From: Candolleomyces eurysporus
Taxonomy: Eukaryota > Basidiomycota > Agaricomycetes > Agaricales > Psathyrellaceae
Assembly (NCBI GenBank): GCA_027579435.1
Contig: JANBPK010001665.1
Span: 1 to 18,023 of the forward strand
Length of the DNA stretch: 18,023 bases
Reading direction: 5' to 3'
The translations under genes and the position numbers were made by a program. Shown piece after piece: positions 8,122 through 17,800 of the stretch. The notes beneath the pieces were generated by a model. The model was given only the letters and a program-made list of their open reading frames with translations, was not told where the DNA came from and made no database searches. Each line of letters starts with the position of its first letter. Position 1 is the first letter of the stretch.

Positions 8122-10296
8122 ATGGAAGCCAACAGGCCTTCCTCCAGCTCGTCATCCGGGCCCCACTTGATCTCGGAAGAATCAACAGTCCCATCCTACA
8201 TCTCGCAAACCGACGGCAAGCCGTCCCCTTACAGTCTTTCCACCAAGAGCGACGCCCTTTCGACACCAGAAGATAAATCAGATGAAGCTTTACAAACTCG
8301 AGCGCCCTCCCACCCAAATCGCTCTCAAGCATGGCTGCGAGAGAGACGGGAACGGTTCTCAGCAGCCAATCCTACACTCTACAGCAGGGTATCCCGCGCG
8401 TTGGTCTATCTGAGAGGTCCCAGACCGAAGGTGGAACTACCTAGTATGTCGCAGTCAAGTCTGACCTTCATAGAAAGCTGAATCGACGCCGAGTAGCACC
8501 GAAACCTCTCCTTGACATCCTCATAAAGTCTCGTGGACGTACTATCTCCATACCCGTCGAAAGGACCATCGTTAGGGTTACAAGGCCGTTTACCGCTCCC
8601 TGGATCTTCGCCATTTTGGTCGTTGGATATATCATTGGCCTAGCTTTCTTCACTCGTGCCCAGTACTTCTTGATCCCGGCGGAGTCTTTCATTGGTTGCA
8701 CATCCACATTCTGGAGGGCCAACAACCAATGTGGGCTGGACGGCCAAAATTGCATGCCTATGAACACCTCCCAGGTGTTCGATTTTAGGTGCCCAGCGCA
8801 GTGCGATAATGTCATCCTTCAAAATCCAAGAACCGTTGGGAATGAGCAGATTGCTTTCAAACCTCTCATTGTGGGAGGCGGGGACACTGAAGCAACATAC
8901 AGAGGGGATAGCTTTATTTGTGCCGCGGCTCAGCAAGCGTAAGTGCGCATCCCTCTTCCCATGATTCATCCAACCTAATTACATCCTCATTAAAGTGGTT
9001 TGATCTCTGGTTCTAAGGGTGGTTGTGGAAGGTTGCACCTTGTGCCCGACTTCAACGACTTCTTGTCGACAACATCCAATGGCCTTAGCTCAATCGGATT
9101 CCCAACCCTGTTCCCCCTTGCCTACCGCTTCTCAGCCGACACGTCGCTGACACACTGCTCCGACAACCGCAACGCGGCCTTGGCGATGAATATCATTGTC
9201 ACCTCCCTCCTTTTCCTCCTCCTTCGTCCGAAGCACATCATTTTGTTCTGGTCCCTCGTCTGCATCGGCTTTTGGCACGTCTCCCTCTTCTCCCAACCCC
9301 AGCGAAACCCACCGGCAATTGATGAAATCTTTGGCCGTTTCCTCCCCACCTTATACGTCGCTTATGCGTTCTGGAGAGTGGCGTTCAGGTTCACAATGCC
9401 AAAGGTGACAGCGAATGCACCTCTAGAGAGCTGCGTTCTCTACCTTTCTGGATTTTGGGTGGGAGTTTTGAACAACCTTACCTTCGACCAACTGCCTCTC
9501 AGTAGATTGACGTCGTCAGATATCGGGAAACGGTCTGGTGGGATTGCCACTCTGGTGGTACTCATTGTTGTCGTCACGATTTGTGCAATCAACCAGGTCC
9601 GCGAAATCCGTAAGACGGGATGGTTGCCGTATTACGTTGGGTGGTACATTGTCGGTGGGCTGGTCCTATTAGTGCTGGCATTGCTGCCTGACCTATCCCT
9701 GAGATTGCACCACTACATCATACCAATGATTCTCATCCCGGGGACCGCATTCCCGACGAGGCTTTCGGCCATATACCAAGGACTGCTCCTCGGGTTGTTC
9801 TTGAATGGAGTTGCAGCGTTTGGATATGATCCTATTGTGCAAAGCGCCGCAGTGGTGCGTATTCACTTCACCCTCCTTGAGTCCATCCGCTGATCTAGTC
9901 CTGAAGCTCCGTCAAGATGCCACTCTTGGCTCCTTAATACCCACCTTCTTTACCAATACGACGACCTGGAACCCTTCGCTACCTCTTGCGAACCAAACGC
10001 TGACATGGGGTCCATTACCGGAAGATCCAAACTCACCCTGGAGTGGATTCTCTCTGCTCATTGATGACGTCGAAAGATTTGTTGGAACCGGGATGGAATT
10101 TGCATTGCAAGGTTTGAATGCGAGTATACCACATTTCTTCAGGCTGGCCGTAAGTCATTCGTCGTCATTTTTGGTGTGACATTCTGACCGACTTGAACAG
10201 TACATCTCGGACTCACAAACGGGAGACTTCACGAAGGCTGCGACCCTCTGGCCTAATGGAACCTGGGTCGACCCCGCTCCAGGTCCTTCCTACTGA
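8122..10296 (+). CDS. LCCL-domain polytopic membrane protein
   Basis: Exons 8122-8443, 8497-8938, 8996-9854, 9907-10149 and 10201-10296 give 653 aa. Residues 1-107 are Ser/Pro rich and probably cytosolic. A membrane helix at about 143-160 (WIFAILVVGYIIGLAFF) is followed at about 170-295 by an LCCL domain with its cysteine pattern, FRCPAQCDNVILQNPRTVGN, VGGGDT, YRGDSFICAAAQQAGL and GGCGRL. Next come about eight hydrophobic helices between about 330 and 560 and a C-terminal region with glycosylation sequons NTT, NQT, NAS and NGT. If the first helix is type II, the LCCL domain lies on the lumenal or outer face. LCCL domains occur in secreted and surface proteins, and this LCCL-plus-polytopic layout is characteristic of fungi; the function is not known to me. 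The exon 3/4 junction (GTGCGT to AAG) is the least certain because the usual TAG acceptor gives a stop. Confidence 0.88.
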
Positions 10297-10700
10297 TTTT
10301 GGGTTTTATGCTGCTACTTTAAATTACGTTGTGGTATTTATTGGCTGCCGTAATTCACTCATTCGTTCGTTTGTCGACATGACATGCGTTCCCGCAGCCA
10401 TTGCTTAGTCAGTAGCTCATTAGCGCATTGAGTCCGTCTTCGCGGTTCAGTTCGCCAGTTGACCTGAACATCTCTTCTCTGCTGCCACAACACGGGTTCT
10501 AGTTCTCATGGTCCGTGCTCTTCAGCATGACCTTTTGACGGTAGTTTACCATGCATCGCTTGATTGATAGACCTGAACCATCGATTCAACCATCATCCTC
10601 ACAACTTGGAGGTTGAATCTTGAGTCAACCTCCGGCTCCGTTTTCATCTCAACTCTCCGTTTTCAACCGCGGGTATCTTATTCAGCAACTCTGCACTACC
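10297..10700. other. Intergenic interval of 404 bp
   Basis: It contains the 3' UTR of the LCCL gene and the promoter and 5' leader of the GW/WG gene. I see no coding exon. The only structured element is the inverted repeat at 10608-10633. The frame of the downstream gene stays open back to a TTG at 10620, but the first ATG is at 10701. Confidence 0.5.
10608..10633. repeat. Inverted repeat with 9 bp perfect arms
   Basis: GGAGGTTGA (10608-10616) and TCAACCTCC (10625-10633) are exact reverse complements separated by 8 nt. The dyad lies 68 nt before the ATG at 10701, so it is either a protein-binding site in the core promoter or a hairpin in the 5' UTR. Confidence 0.55.
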
Positions 10701-11528
10701 ATGCCTGAGCCGTGGAGGTCAAGGAACACTCAGGGGAACGAGGAGGTAGTTCATTCGTCCCCAGTTCAGCAGGCAAATACGTCACGATGGCACAACGGCA
10801 ATTCCAACCGAGGAGGATGGCAGAAGCGGGACCACTGGAGACCACGCGGGGGACATGGTAATGGACGGGGACGACGTTGGGGAGGCCAGCAACAAGCAGA
10901 AGGGAATTGGAATCGTGCTCAGGACACATGGAACAACGACACCCCTCTAAAGCCCGCTGATGAAGTCGACACCCCTGATCCCTGGGCACCAACTTACCCG
11001 GCCGAAGCTGACTGGGGCCTTCCCCAGCCTGTCAAGAAAGAACCCGAAAACTTGGAGGAGCTGATGAAAGCTCAAGCTCACATGCACTCGGACTTCGTGA
11101 GGGACCTGATCCCGTTCTATTTGAAGACGATTGAGGCCTCCGAGAAGGGGGAACCGGAGGTCAAGCTGGAATCATATTTGGAGGAAATGATACAGAAGAG
11201 GAAAGCTTCGGGATGGTATTGGAGCTTGAGCGATAGTGGGAAGAAAGCTGGCGACGGATGGAGCGACCACCGAGCTTCGAATAACGGGTGGGGGGTCGTC
11301 CAGGACGACGGCTGGGGTGAGCCGGCCACAGGACGTAGTGGGGGAGAAGATTGGGGACGCACTCAGCAGGACAAAGGGTGGGCTGATCCCACTCAGCAGA
11401 ACGACGGTTGGGGAATTGTCAGCCGCAAGGTGAATCAACCTTTCCATGGCGGTAGAGGGGGTGGTCCGAATTCTGGTCGTCGCCAGAGATATAACGCTGA
11501 TAACAAGAGGAATTGGAGGACTGGATAA
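10701..11528 (+). CDS. Tryptophan-rich GW/WG-repeat and RGG protein (possible Argonaute-hook or RNA-associated)
   Basis: A single exon encodes 275 aa from an ATG in good context (ctaccATG). It has 18 tryptophans (about 6.5%), and ten of these sit in GW or WG pairs. The N-terminal 75 residues are Asn/Gln/Arg/Gly rich with RGG-type runs (RPRGGHGNGRGRRWGG). A central stretch at about 111-170 is charged and probably helical (LEELMKAQAHMHSDFVRDLI onward). Residues 172-236 hold spaced GW/WG units (GWYW, DGWSD, NGWGVV, DGWGEP, EDWGRT, KGWADP, DGWGIV) in a disordered acidic/polar context. The last 40 residues return to RGG-type sequence (GGRGGGPNSGRRQRYN). I see no catalytic domain or nucleic-acid-binding fold beyond the RGG runs. 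GW/WG units in disordered sequence are how Ago-hook proteins dock on Argonaute, so an RNA-silencing partner is a hypothesis; a general mRNP protein is the main alternative. Confidence 0.82.
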   Translation: MPEPWRSRNTQGNEEVVHSSPVQQANTSRWHNGNSNRGGWQKRDHWRPRGGHGNGRGRRWGGQQQAEGNWNRAQDTWNNDTPLKPADEVDTPDPWAPTYPAEADWGLPQPVKKEPENLEELMKAQAHMHSDFVRDLIPFYLKTIEASEKGEPEVKLESYLEEMIQKRKASGWYWSLSDSGKKAGDGWSDHRASNNGWGVVQDDGWGEPATGRSGGEDWGRTQQDKGWADPTQQNDGWGIVSRKVNQPFHGGRGGGPNSGRRQRYNADNKRNWRTG

Positions 11529-11726
11529 TGGATAGTCAATTTCGACAAGAGTTCTGGAACCCATTATGGCATGCCCGAGCCCGAGCCCATCAGGGGTGGT
11601 AGGGTGGGCTTCAACTTCCTTATGATTTTGGTTTCGGTCAAATGACTTCTGTGAAAGGACCATGTGTAACCGGACTATAAGAGGACTCTGACGTCTACAG
11701 TATCAATTATTGCATTCCCTTTCCCG

Positions 11727-13907
11727 ATGCGCATTGAGCAAGGATTCCAACCTGTGAGTCGATGTATCTCTTGGACTTAAGGCCATCAATAATCCTGTTT
11801 CGCTAGGCCCCGTTCCCTGAGCAGAACGTTTACTTGACTGACCCCGTTCTGCCATCATTGCTGGAACGGTTGCTACCTAAAAGGTATGCTGCGTACTTGG
11901 CCGGTACCGTTCTAGCCTAATAATCCATCGCCCCCCGATAGCGTTCTCGAAGAGGTTCAGCCAGACCTCCAAAGGCTAGGGGACGACGTCGTGAAAGGTG
12001 AAGCCTACTCTGAGTGCTCTGAAATTGAGTCCCGAGTTAAAGTCATATTCAAACAGTCATCCGACCGCTCGCATCCAGCCCTCTCGTATCTCCTCCAACG
12101 GTCACTCAGTATGACCAGTGGGGTCGACGCATCGATGCCCTACAAACCTCTGAGGGATGGCGCAAACTGAAAGCTATTGCTCAGAAGGAAGGGATTCCCG
12201 GTATATTCTATGAACGTTTGTACGGCGAGCATAGCCGGGTGTATGGGTTTGCTAAGATCCTGCTCATGGTCGGAGATACTCAAGAGGTATTCTGCCCTCT
12301 GAGCATGACCGACGGAGCTGCCAGGATTCTCGAGAAGCTGGGAAAGGGTCCATGGTACGACGTTTATGAGAGATTGATTAGGTCCGTCACGTCGCTGTTG
12401 GAATATTGGCCCGGCCTCACAATCATGCAGTCGAGATCCGGCCAAAGCCTTTACCGCAGGCCAATGGATGACCGAGGTGAGTCTCGAAAGATCAATGGGA
12501 TATACAATCTCACTCTGACATAACATCTCCTGCGTGCAGCGTCCAGGGGGTTCTGATGTCTCTCAGACAGAGACTGTCGCGACGTCTACATCGCGGAGCC
12601 ACTCTTACGGAACTGTTTACTCCCTAAACGGCGTCAAATGGTTCTCCAGTGCTACAGATAGCGAGATCTCCCTTGCCCTAGCGCGCACTGGCTCCCTGGA
12701 AGATGGCTCTCGAGGCCTTTCGCTCTTCCTCGTTCCTCTGCGACTGCCCCTCTTCCCAGGACCATCTGAAACACCTTCTCCGGTGTCTAATAACATCTTC
12801 CTTCATAGACTCAAGAACAAGATCGGAACACATGCGCTGCCAACTGCTGAGCTCTCGCTCGAGGATACCGAAGGATATTTGGTCAGCCCGCTCAACAAGG
12901 GCGTCAAGAGTATCACTCCCGTACTCAACATTACGCGTGTTTGGAGCGCTGTGACCTCTACTGGACATCTCAGGAAATGCTTAGAGATCGCGGTATCGTA
13001 TGCTGGCGTTCGAAGAGTTGGAAATGGCAAGGAGCTTCTCAAGGATAACTCGGTTCACGTGGAAAGACTTGCGAAGGTTAGTTTGCTGTACAGGGCTCTG
13101 ACGCACCTTGTGTTCGGAGTAGTACAGTTGATGGGCAGAGTCGAATGTCGGGAGGCTGGTGCTAAAGACGAGTCGCTGAGGCTGAGGATGTTGACACCTG
13201 TTGTGAAAGCTTTTGCGGCGGAGAAAGCTAGCGGAGGTATGGAAGAGGCGATGGCGGCTCTTGGCGGTGCAGGGTACATGGAAGAGAACGGGTTCGGAAG
13301 GGCTATTAGGGATGCTTTGGTTGAGAAGTAAGCGCTCATCTACCCAAATGTCCTTTCGATGCACTGATTGATGATTGCGAAGGATCTGGGAAGGCACGGT
13401 CGTCGTCCTCGCCTTCGATACTACCAGGGCAACTCAAGATCCTGCCGTTATCAAATCCTATACCTCTGTGCGTCTTTCTCCCACCTTTTGCGGCCAAAGA
13501 CTGAATCTTTTTCTTAGTGGGCCGAAGGCGTGCTCGAGTCTTGCCCCGGCTCTCTCAAGCAATCGCTTTCACCCGCCATATCTCTTTTGAAAGAAGCGTT
13601 ATCGCTCATTCCACAAGCTTATACCGCGCCGTTGCACCCACTAATTCACCGACCCGCCTTGATTCTCGTCGGATACGTTACCTCGAGCCTTTACTTGCTG
13701 GAACATGCCGCTTGGTCGACGACGGTCAATTCTGACACAAAAGGCGTCGATGTTGAGGTTTTCAAACGATGGGTGCTGGAAGATGGGCTGAAGGATGCTA
13801 TTGAAGAGGTTAAGAGGACTAGGAAAAGTGGAAAAAATAAGGCTGAGATGGACACAAAGATCGCATTTGGGGATACGAACACATTAGCTCGGGAGGCGAA
13901 ATTGTAG
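11727..13907 (+). CDS. AidB-type acyl-CoA dehydrogenase with C-terminal PTS1 (-AKL)
   Basis: Exons 11727-11753, 11807-11883, 11942-11997, 12057-12381, 12431-12476, 12540-13327, 13383-13467 and 13518-13907 give 597 aa. FAD enzymes of this family form the alpha-beta double bond of acyl-CoAs. Evidence is the N-terminal block (GFQPAPFPEQNVYLTDPVLP, YDQWGRRID, TSEGWRKLKAIAQKEGIPG) typical of the AidB/ACDH-11-like branch, the flavin-site signature TAGQWMTERPGGSDVSQTET at about 170-189, RLKNKIGTHALPTAE, and GGAGYMEENGFGRAIRDALVEKIWEGT. Glu443 in IWEGT is at the position of the catalytic glutamate in the YEGT motif of medium-chain acyl-CoA dehydrogenase. The last residues are REAKL, and the final AKL fits the peroxisomal PTS1 consensus, so the enzyme is probably peroxisomal. 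There is no mitochondrial leader. Substrate is not evident from sequence. The third intron (11998-12056) was placed to restore the frame before PPTVTQYDQW. Confidence 0.92.
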
Positions 13908-14112
13908 AATATGTAGCACGAGAGATAATTAGCCTTTCAACTGCACTGAGACACAAACTGTAAAACCTTCATTGAATTGCGTAGAGTCCAGATGTCTATG
14001 AGGCACTTGTACCGCACTAAGTGTGACCTAAGGAGAGGCCGTAACTTCGACGTGAGTATCGTCTTGTGAAGAATGACCGATTTTGAGGTAACTCAAGGAT
14101 AGGTGAACACAA

Positions 14113-14662
14113 ATGTCAATCCTCCCCGGACGAGATGGTCCTATCCGTAGGAGAACTAGCAGTATCTGGCTGAGCAGCCAGATGTCTTTCAGAGGAGGCT
14201 CTGGCACGGAGATATCGTCCAGACCTAGCTCGCGGATAGGCGGAGGAGCTTTGGAAGGACTTCCAGGGTCCTTCCATGCCGAACGAAGACCGCCTCGAAA
14301 GCTCGGATTCTTCGAGAAGTTGAGAGACAACAAACTGAAGCGAGGGAAGAGAAAGAGCCAAGAAGCCGTGGTGAGTGCATTCCCTTGCTGCACGATATGT
14401 CTGACAACCCTGGCGAAGGCATACCAACATGGAATGCAGAACAAGTATCCACCATATGTCTGGGTCCACCAGAGCAAGTAGTATGATCCGCTTCCTCGAG
14501 CAGGAGTGTACCCAGTCCAATACTCTCAGGGATACCCACGCACTTTAACGACGGGTCATAGAGGAGGATTCGCAAGCACCGCGGTCCCTCTTCTCTTTAG
14601 CTGGCTTCGGTGGAATGCTACTTGAAGACACGATTGGCCGAGGATTCGATGGAGTAGGGTAG
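14113..14662 (+). CDS. Tentative small gene of unknown function
   Basis: A weak model has exons 14113-14370, 14482-14554 and 14601-14662, giving 130 aa. The N-terminal part is Ser/Arg/Gly rich and then very basic (RRPPRKLGFFEKLRDNK onward). Exon 2 reads YDPLPRAGVYPVQYSQGYPR and exon 3 ends AGFGGMLLEDTIGRGFDGVG, a Tyr/Pro-then-Gly pattern like small fungal XYPPX-type proteins. The first donor (GTGAGT) is good, but the 111 nt intron is twice the local norm and the second intron (46 nt) has a weak donor, GTCATA. The segment just before exon 2 reads NKYPPYVWVHQSK in the same frame and ends in a TAG at 14479-14481, so a different splicing pattern or a nonsense change is possible. A second in-frame Met is at 14182. 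Three inverted repeats overlap exon 1, so a structured noncoding transcript is an alternative. Confidence 0.33.
14139..14275. repeat. Cluster of three short inverted repeats
   Basis: Three hairpin-capable pairs lie within 137 nt: TCCTA/TAGGA at 14139-14152 with a 4 nt loop; ATCTGGCTG/CAGCCAGAT at 14164-14183 with a 2 nt spacer; and GGAAGGAC/GTCCTTCC at 14253-14275 with a 7 nt spacer. All arms are perfect. They coincide with the first exon of the tentative gene. Confidence 0.55.
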
Positions 14663-14823
14663 GTTTGATGGCCTCGGAGGCGGTGGATAGTTTTGATTTG
14701 GCATTACATACAAGTGGTCCACTAATAGCAAACACTGATTTAATCCCTTTCTCTCTTACCGCCAACTCAAGCGTCGTCCAGGACCCGGTAGCGAGCTCTG
14801 GTCGGGCTCTTTTAGAGAAGAGC

Positions 14824-17800
14824 ATGGCCCCCGTGTTGCCATCGTCCCTGAGTCCACATGTGTGCATATTACCGTCCCCAGATCTCTCGGACCTCCTGGA
14901 ATCATCGTCCCTACCTCCGCTAAAGAATATCTTGCAGTCATTTTCACCCCTGCCTCAAGGTCTTAATTCATGCCTTGTAGACAAGAAACATCTAATGCTC
15001 ATTCCCTTCTCAATAGTAACAACCCGGACAACAGCCCTTGTTTCAGTCCCGCATAGCTCGTTTGCACTAAGATTCTCTGACCTGGTCGAAGTAGAAGAGG
15101 CGTGTCGCGAGCCAGAAGAGCAAAGAGCCATTCGCTCTTTGGACTGGATAGCTTCCCGAATCAACAAGCGTTGCGAGAAATGGGTTCAAGATATGGAGGA
15201 ACGGGGTGAGCGTGAGCTTTCGCGAGTGCCCGAGGAGGATAGGCTTAGGACCCCATGGTGGGACGAGCTTAGACGGTGTGCAGAGGGAGACTTCGTGCCG
15301 GATAGATCTGAGGGTTGGAATCACCCCGTTGCATGTGGGTTGTGAATTGTTCTTTGCTGTCAACGCTTGGTGAGCGCTCAACCTGAATTCTTAGTGATAT
15401 TGGCCGTGTCCACCAATGCACCAAATCCTCTACAAGCTATCACATCCCTCTATTCTCGCAATCTACAGTTCCCACCATGGGTTGACACCACCAGTGTCCT
15501 GCGGTACATTCTCATTGTTCATCCCCAGAGTTCCCACTTCTCTGACGAAGAGTGAGTCTTGAGTCTTGCCAATCGTGACGAAGGAAGCTAATCTGAGCCT
15601 GGTAGAGCGAATGCTTTGTTCAATGCCGTGAAGAAGCAGTATGGCTTGCACAGTTATCTTCTCTCTCTGAATCTGCCCACTCCTCCCCCTGCCCCAATCC
15701 CTGTTCCAGCATTATTGCCGCGGCTGCCTCCCCCATCTGTCCTTGAATCACCCCAGCTTCGGCGGAAACAACAACCCCCACCAACCCCGGTTACACCCAA
15801 TAATCCGGGAGGACTGACATCACCCTACGTATTGAATACGCTGCAAATGGAGGAGAAAGACATTCAGTCGACAGCGCGTTTCGCGCGTGAGTTCGTCGTA
15901 ATGAGCCTTATTCCATGGATGGAGAAGTGCGTGGTTGAGTGGAATGAATCTGTAGGTCAAAGCTTCGATCTGCTCTCGTTCTATATCTCATTAAATTTGT
16001 TCAATAGTATTCATCTACGAGGCGCCTACCTTCACGTCTCTTTTCTTCTACCCGTCGATTATTTGGATCACCGTCTCCATCGCCTGCGCCGGGCCATACA
16101 TCATCTTCGTCTGTTTCTTCGCTCCCCGGACGCTCAGCTTCCCTTCCGATCAATGGCGCTCCTGCACCGCCATCGCCGCATAGACGATTGGCAGAGTTCT
16201 CCACTATTCTAGGGGACTTCAAACTGGCTGGATCTGTCTGGGAATCCTTGAGGAAGGAGAGCAAAGGTGGCTCGGTAAGTTCGCCACGACTTCGTATAGG
16301 CGTTGTGCTTACGATCTGGATTCAATCTCTCTCAAGGATATGCTTCCGTTGCTTTCGGCTCCGTCTCCTGCGTTGCATCTTCACGCCTCGAACGCGTTAA
16401 GTGCATTGCACCCTCCAACCGAAGAACTACCTCCTCATATTCAACTACGCGCACTACTCTACTGTACACGCTGGGAGGCCGGAATTGACCCTCGTGATAT
16501 GCTCAGCGACGCTCTGGAAGGGGAGCGGTGGCTGGTATGGGCGGCCGGAAATGTCAGTCTTCCCTCTACTTTTATCAACGATGACTGATGACGGACCCAA
16601 GGCAGAAGAAGTTCCTGCTGCTTTGTTGCTGGCTCATGCTGCTCTACTGAGTTCGATGAGGAAGCGATCTTACCGGCGCGCTGGACTGTGGTATGCCACA
16701 GCAGCAAGTCGGCTGGAAAAATGCGGTATTGTGAGTTGACTTCCTGTCTTCGCCAAAACGAACACCTGCTAACCTCTTACGCGCATTGAGAAACCACTAA
16801 CGATATACTTTTTGCGAAAAGCACGCGAACTGTATGAAATTCGCCCACCTAAAGAATTGTCGCCATCATTCTGGGACTCGGAAAACAAGTCAGAGTCCAC
16901 CACAGAAAATTTTGTCGATGTGAGGTCAGGGATTGAATATCCGTTGGGTTGGTAAATTTGATTTTCGCCATTTGCATCGCTGACCGTTTCCTTCCTGCTA
17001 TTAGGCCGTCTGTTATATACCACAGGGCATGTGGCAGAGGGTGTTCGATTATTTTTGGACATTCTGAGAGGCTCGCCGTATCCTACGCTACAGGCTCCAG
17101 TGTCTTCGCTGAGCTTGGAGGATGGAGATGGCTTTGCTTCTGAAGACAAGTCATATCTTGATGATTTCCGTGTTGCATATGCGGTAGGTAGATTATTGCT
17201 TTTTTCCCGCACGTCTTTTCATCTGCTTTCCACCTACAGCATTTGCAGTCGACTGAGCCCGAAGCTATCTCAACCCTCAATCTCACAATCCCCCTCAAGT
17301 TTTGTCAGCCGAAGCAATGCAAAATACGTTTCCCTGGTGAAAGTACCCTAGGTGACGCGTCAATTTGGGAGAGGCGCGAAGAAGAGTGGAGGTCATTCCA
17401 GAAATCAACGGGCTCGAAGCAGCCTCTTGTTACCAGCAAGAAGGTGTGCGCAAACGGTAAATTCTTCGTTTAGGTACCTGTCCATCCACTGAGCGCCTCT
17501 TGCCTACAGAGTACTTCTGGTTTGACCTCGCGCTCAGTAATCCCCTCGCTGCAGAGGTTACCCTCAGCAGTGTGACGCTGGTTGTGGAGACAAAACATGC
17601 CGGAGAGGCTGGAGAGCCTTTGGTTGACGTTGAAGTGGTTAAAGAAGTCGTGCTCAGTTCGAAGGAAACTCGGAATGTATGTTTAACTTGTTATTGGGGG
17701 CTCATTTAGGTGACAACTCGCTTGCAGATCCCAATTGCCCTCAAATCCTCCAAGCCGTCTTCTATTACTGTCTCTGCCGCCAAATTCGACTTCCTTACCC

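Noticed and set aside
11172..11663. 163-codon Pro/Ser-rich open frame on the minus strand
   Set aside because: It is antisense to the GW/WG gene; the Pro content mirrors TGG codons read in reverse.
14028..14477. 149-codon hydrophobic open frame on the minus strand
   Set aside because: Its aromatic patches mirror the Tyr/Pro-rich plus-strand segment, and I found no good minus-strand splice or downstream continuation. The plus-strand model is only slightly better, hence its low confidence.
14668..14823. N-terminal extension of TRAPPC8 from an upstream in-frame ATG
   Set aside because: The family N-terminus as I know it begins at the MAPVLPSSLSPH segment. The extra 52 codons look like unconstrained 5' UTR, though a longer form cannot be excluded.
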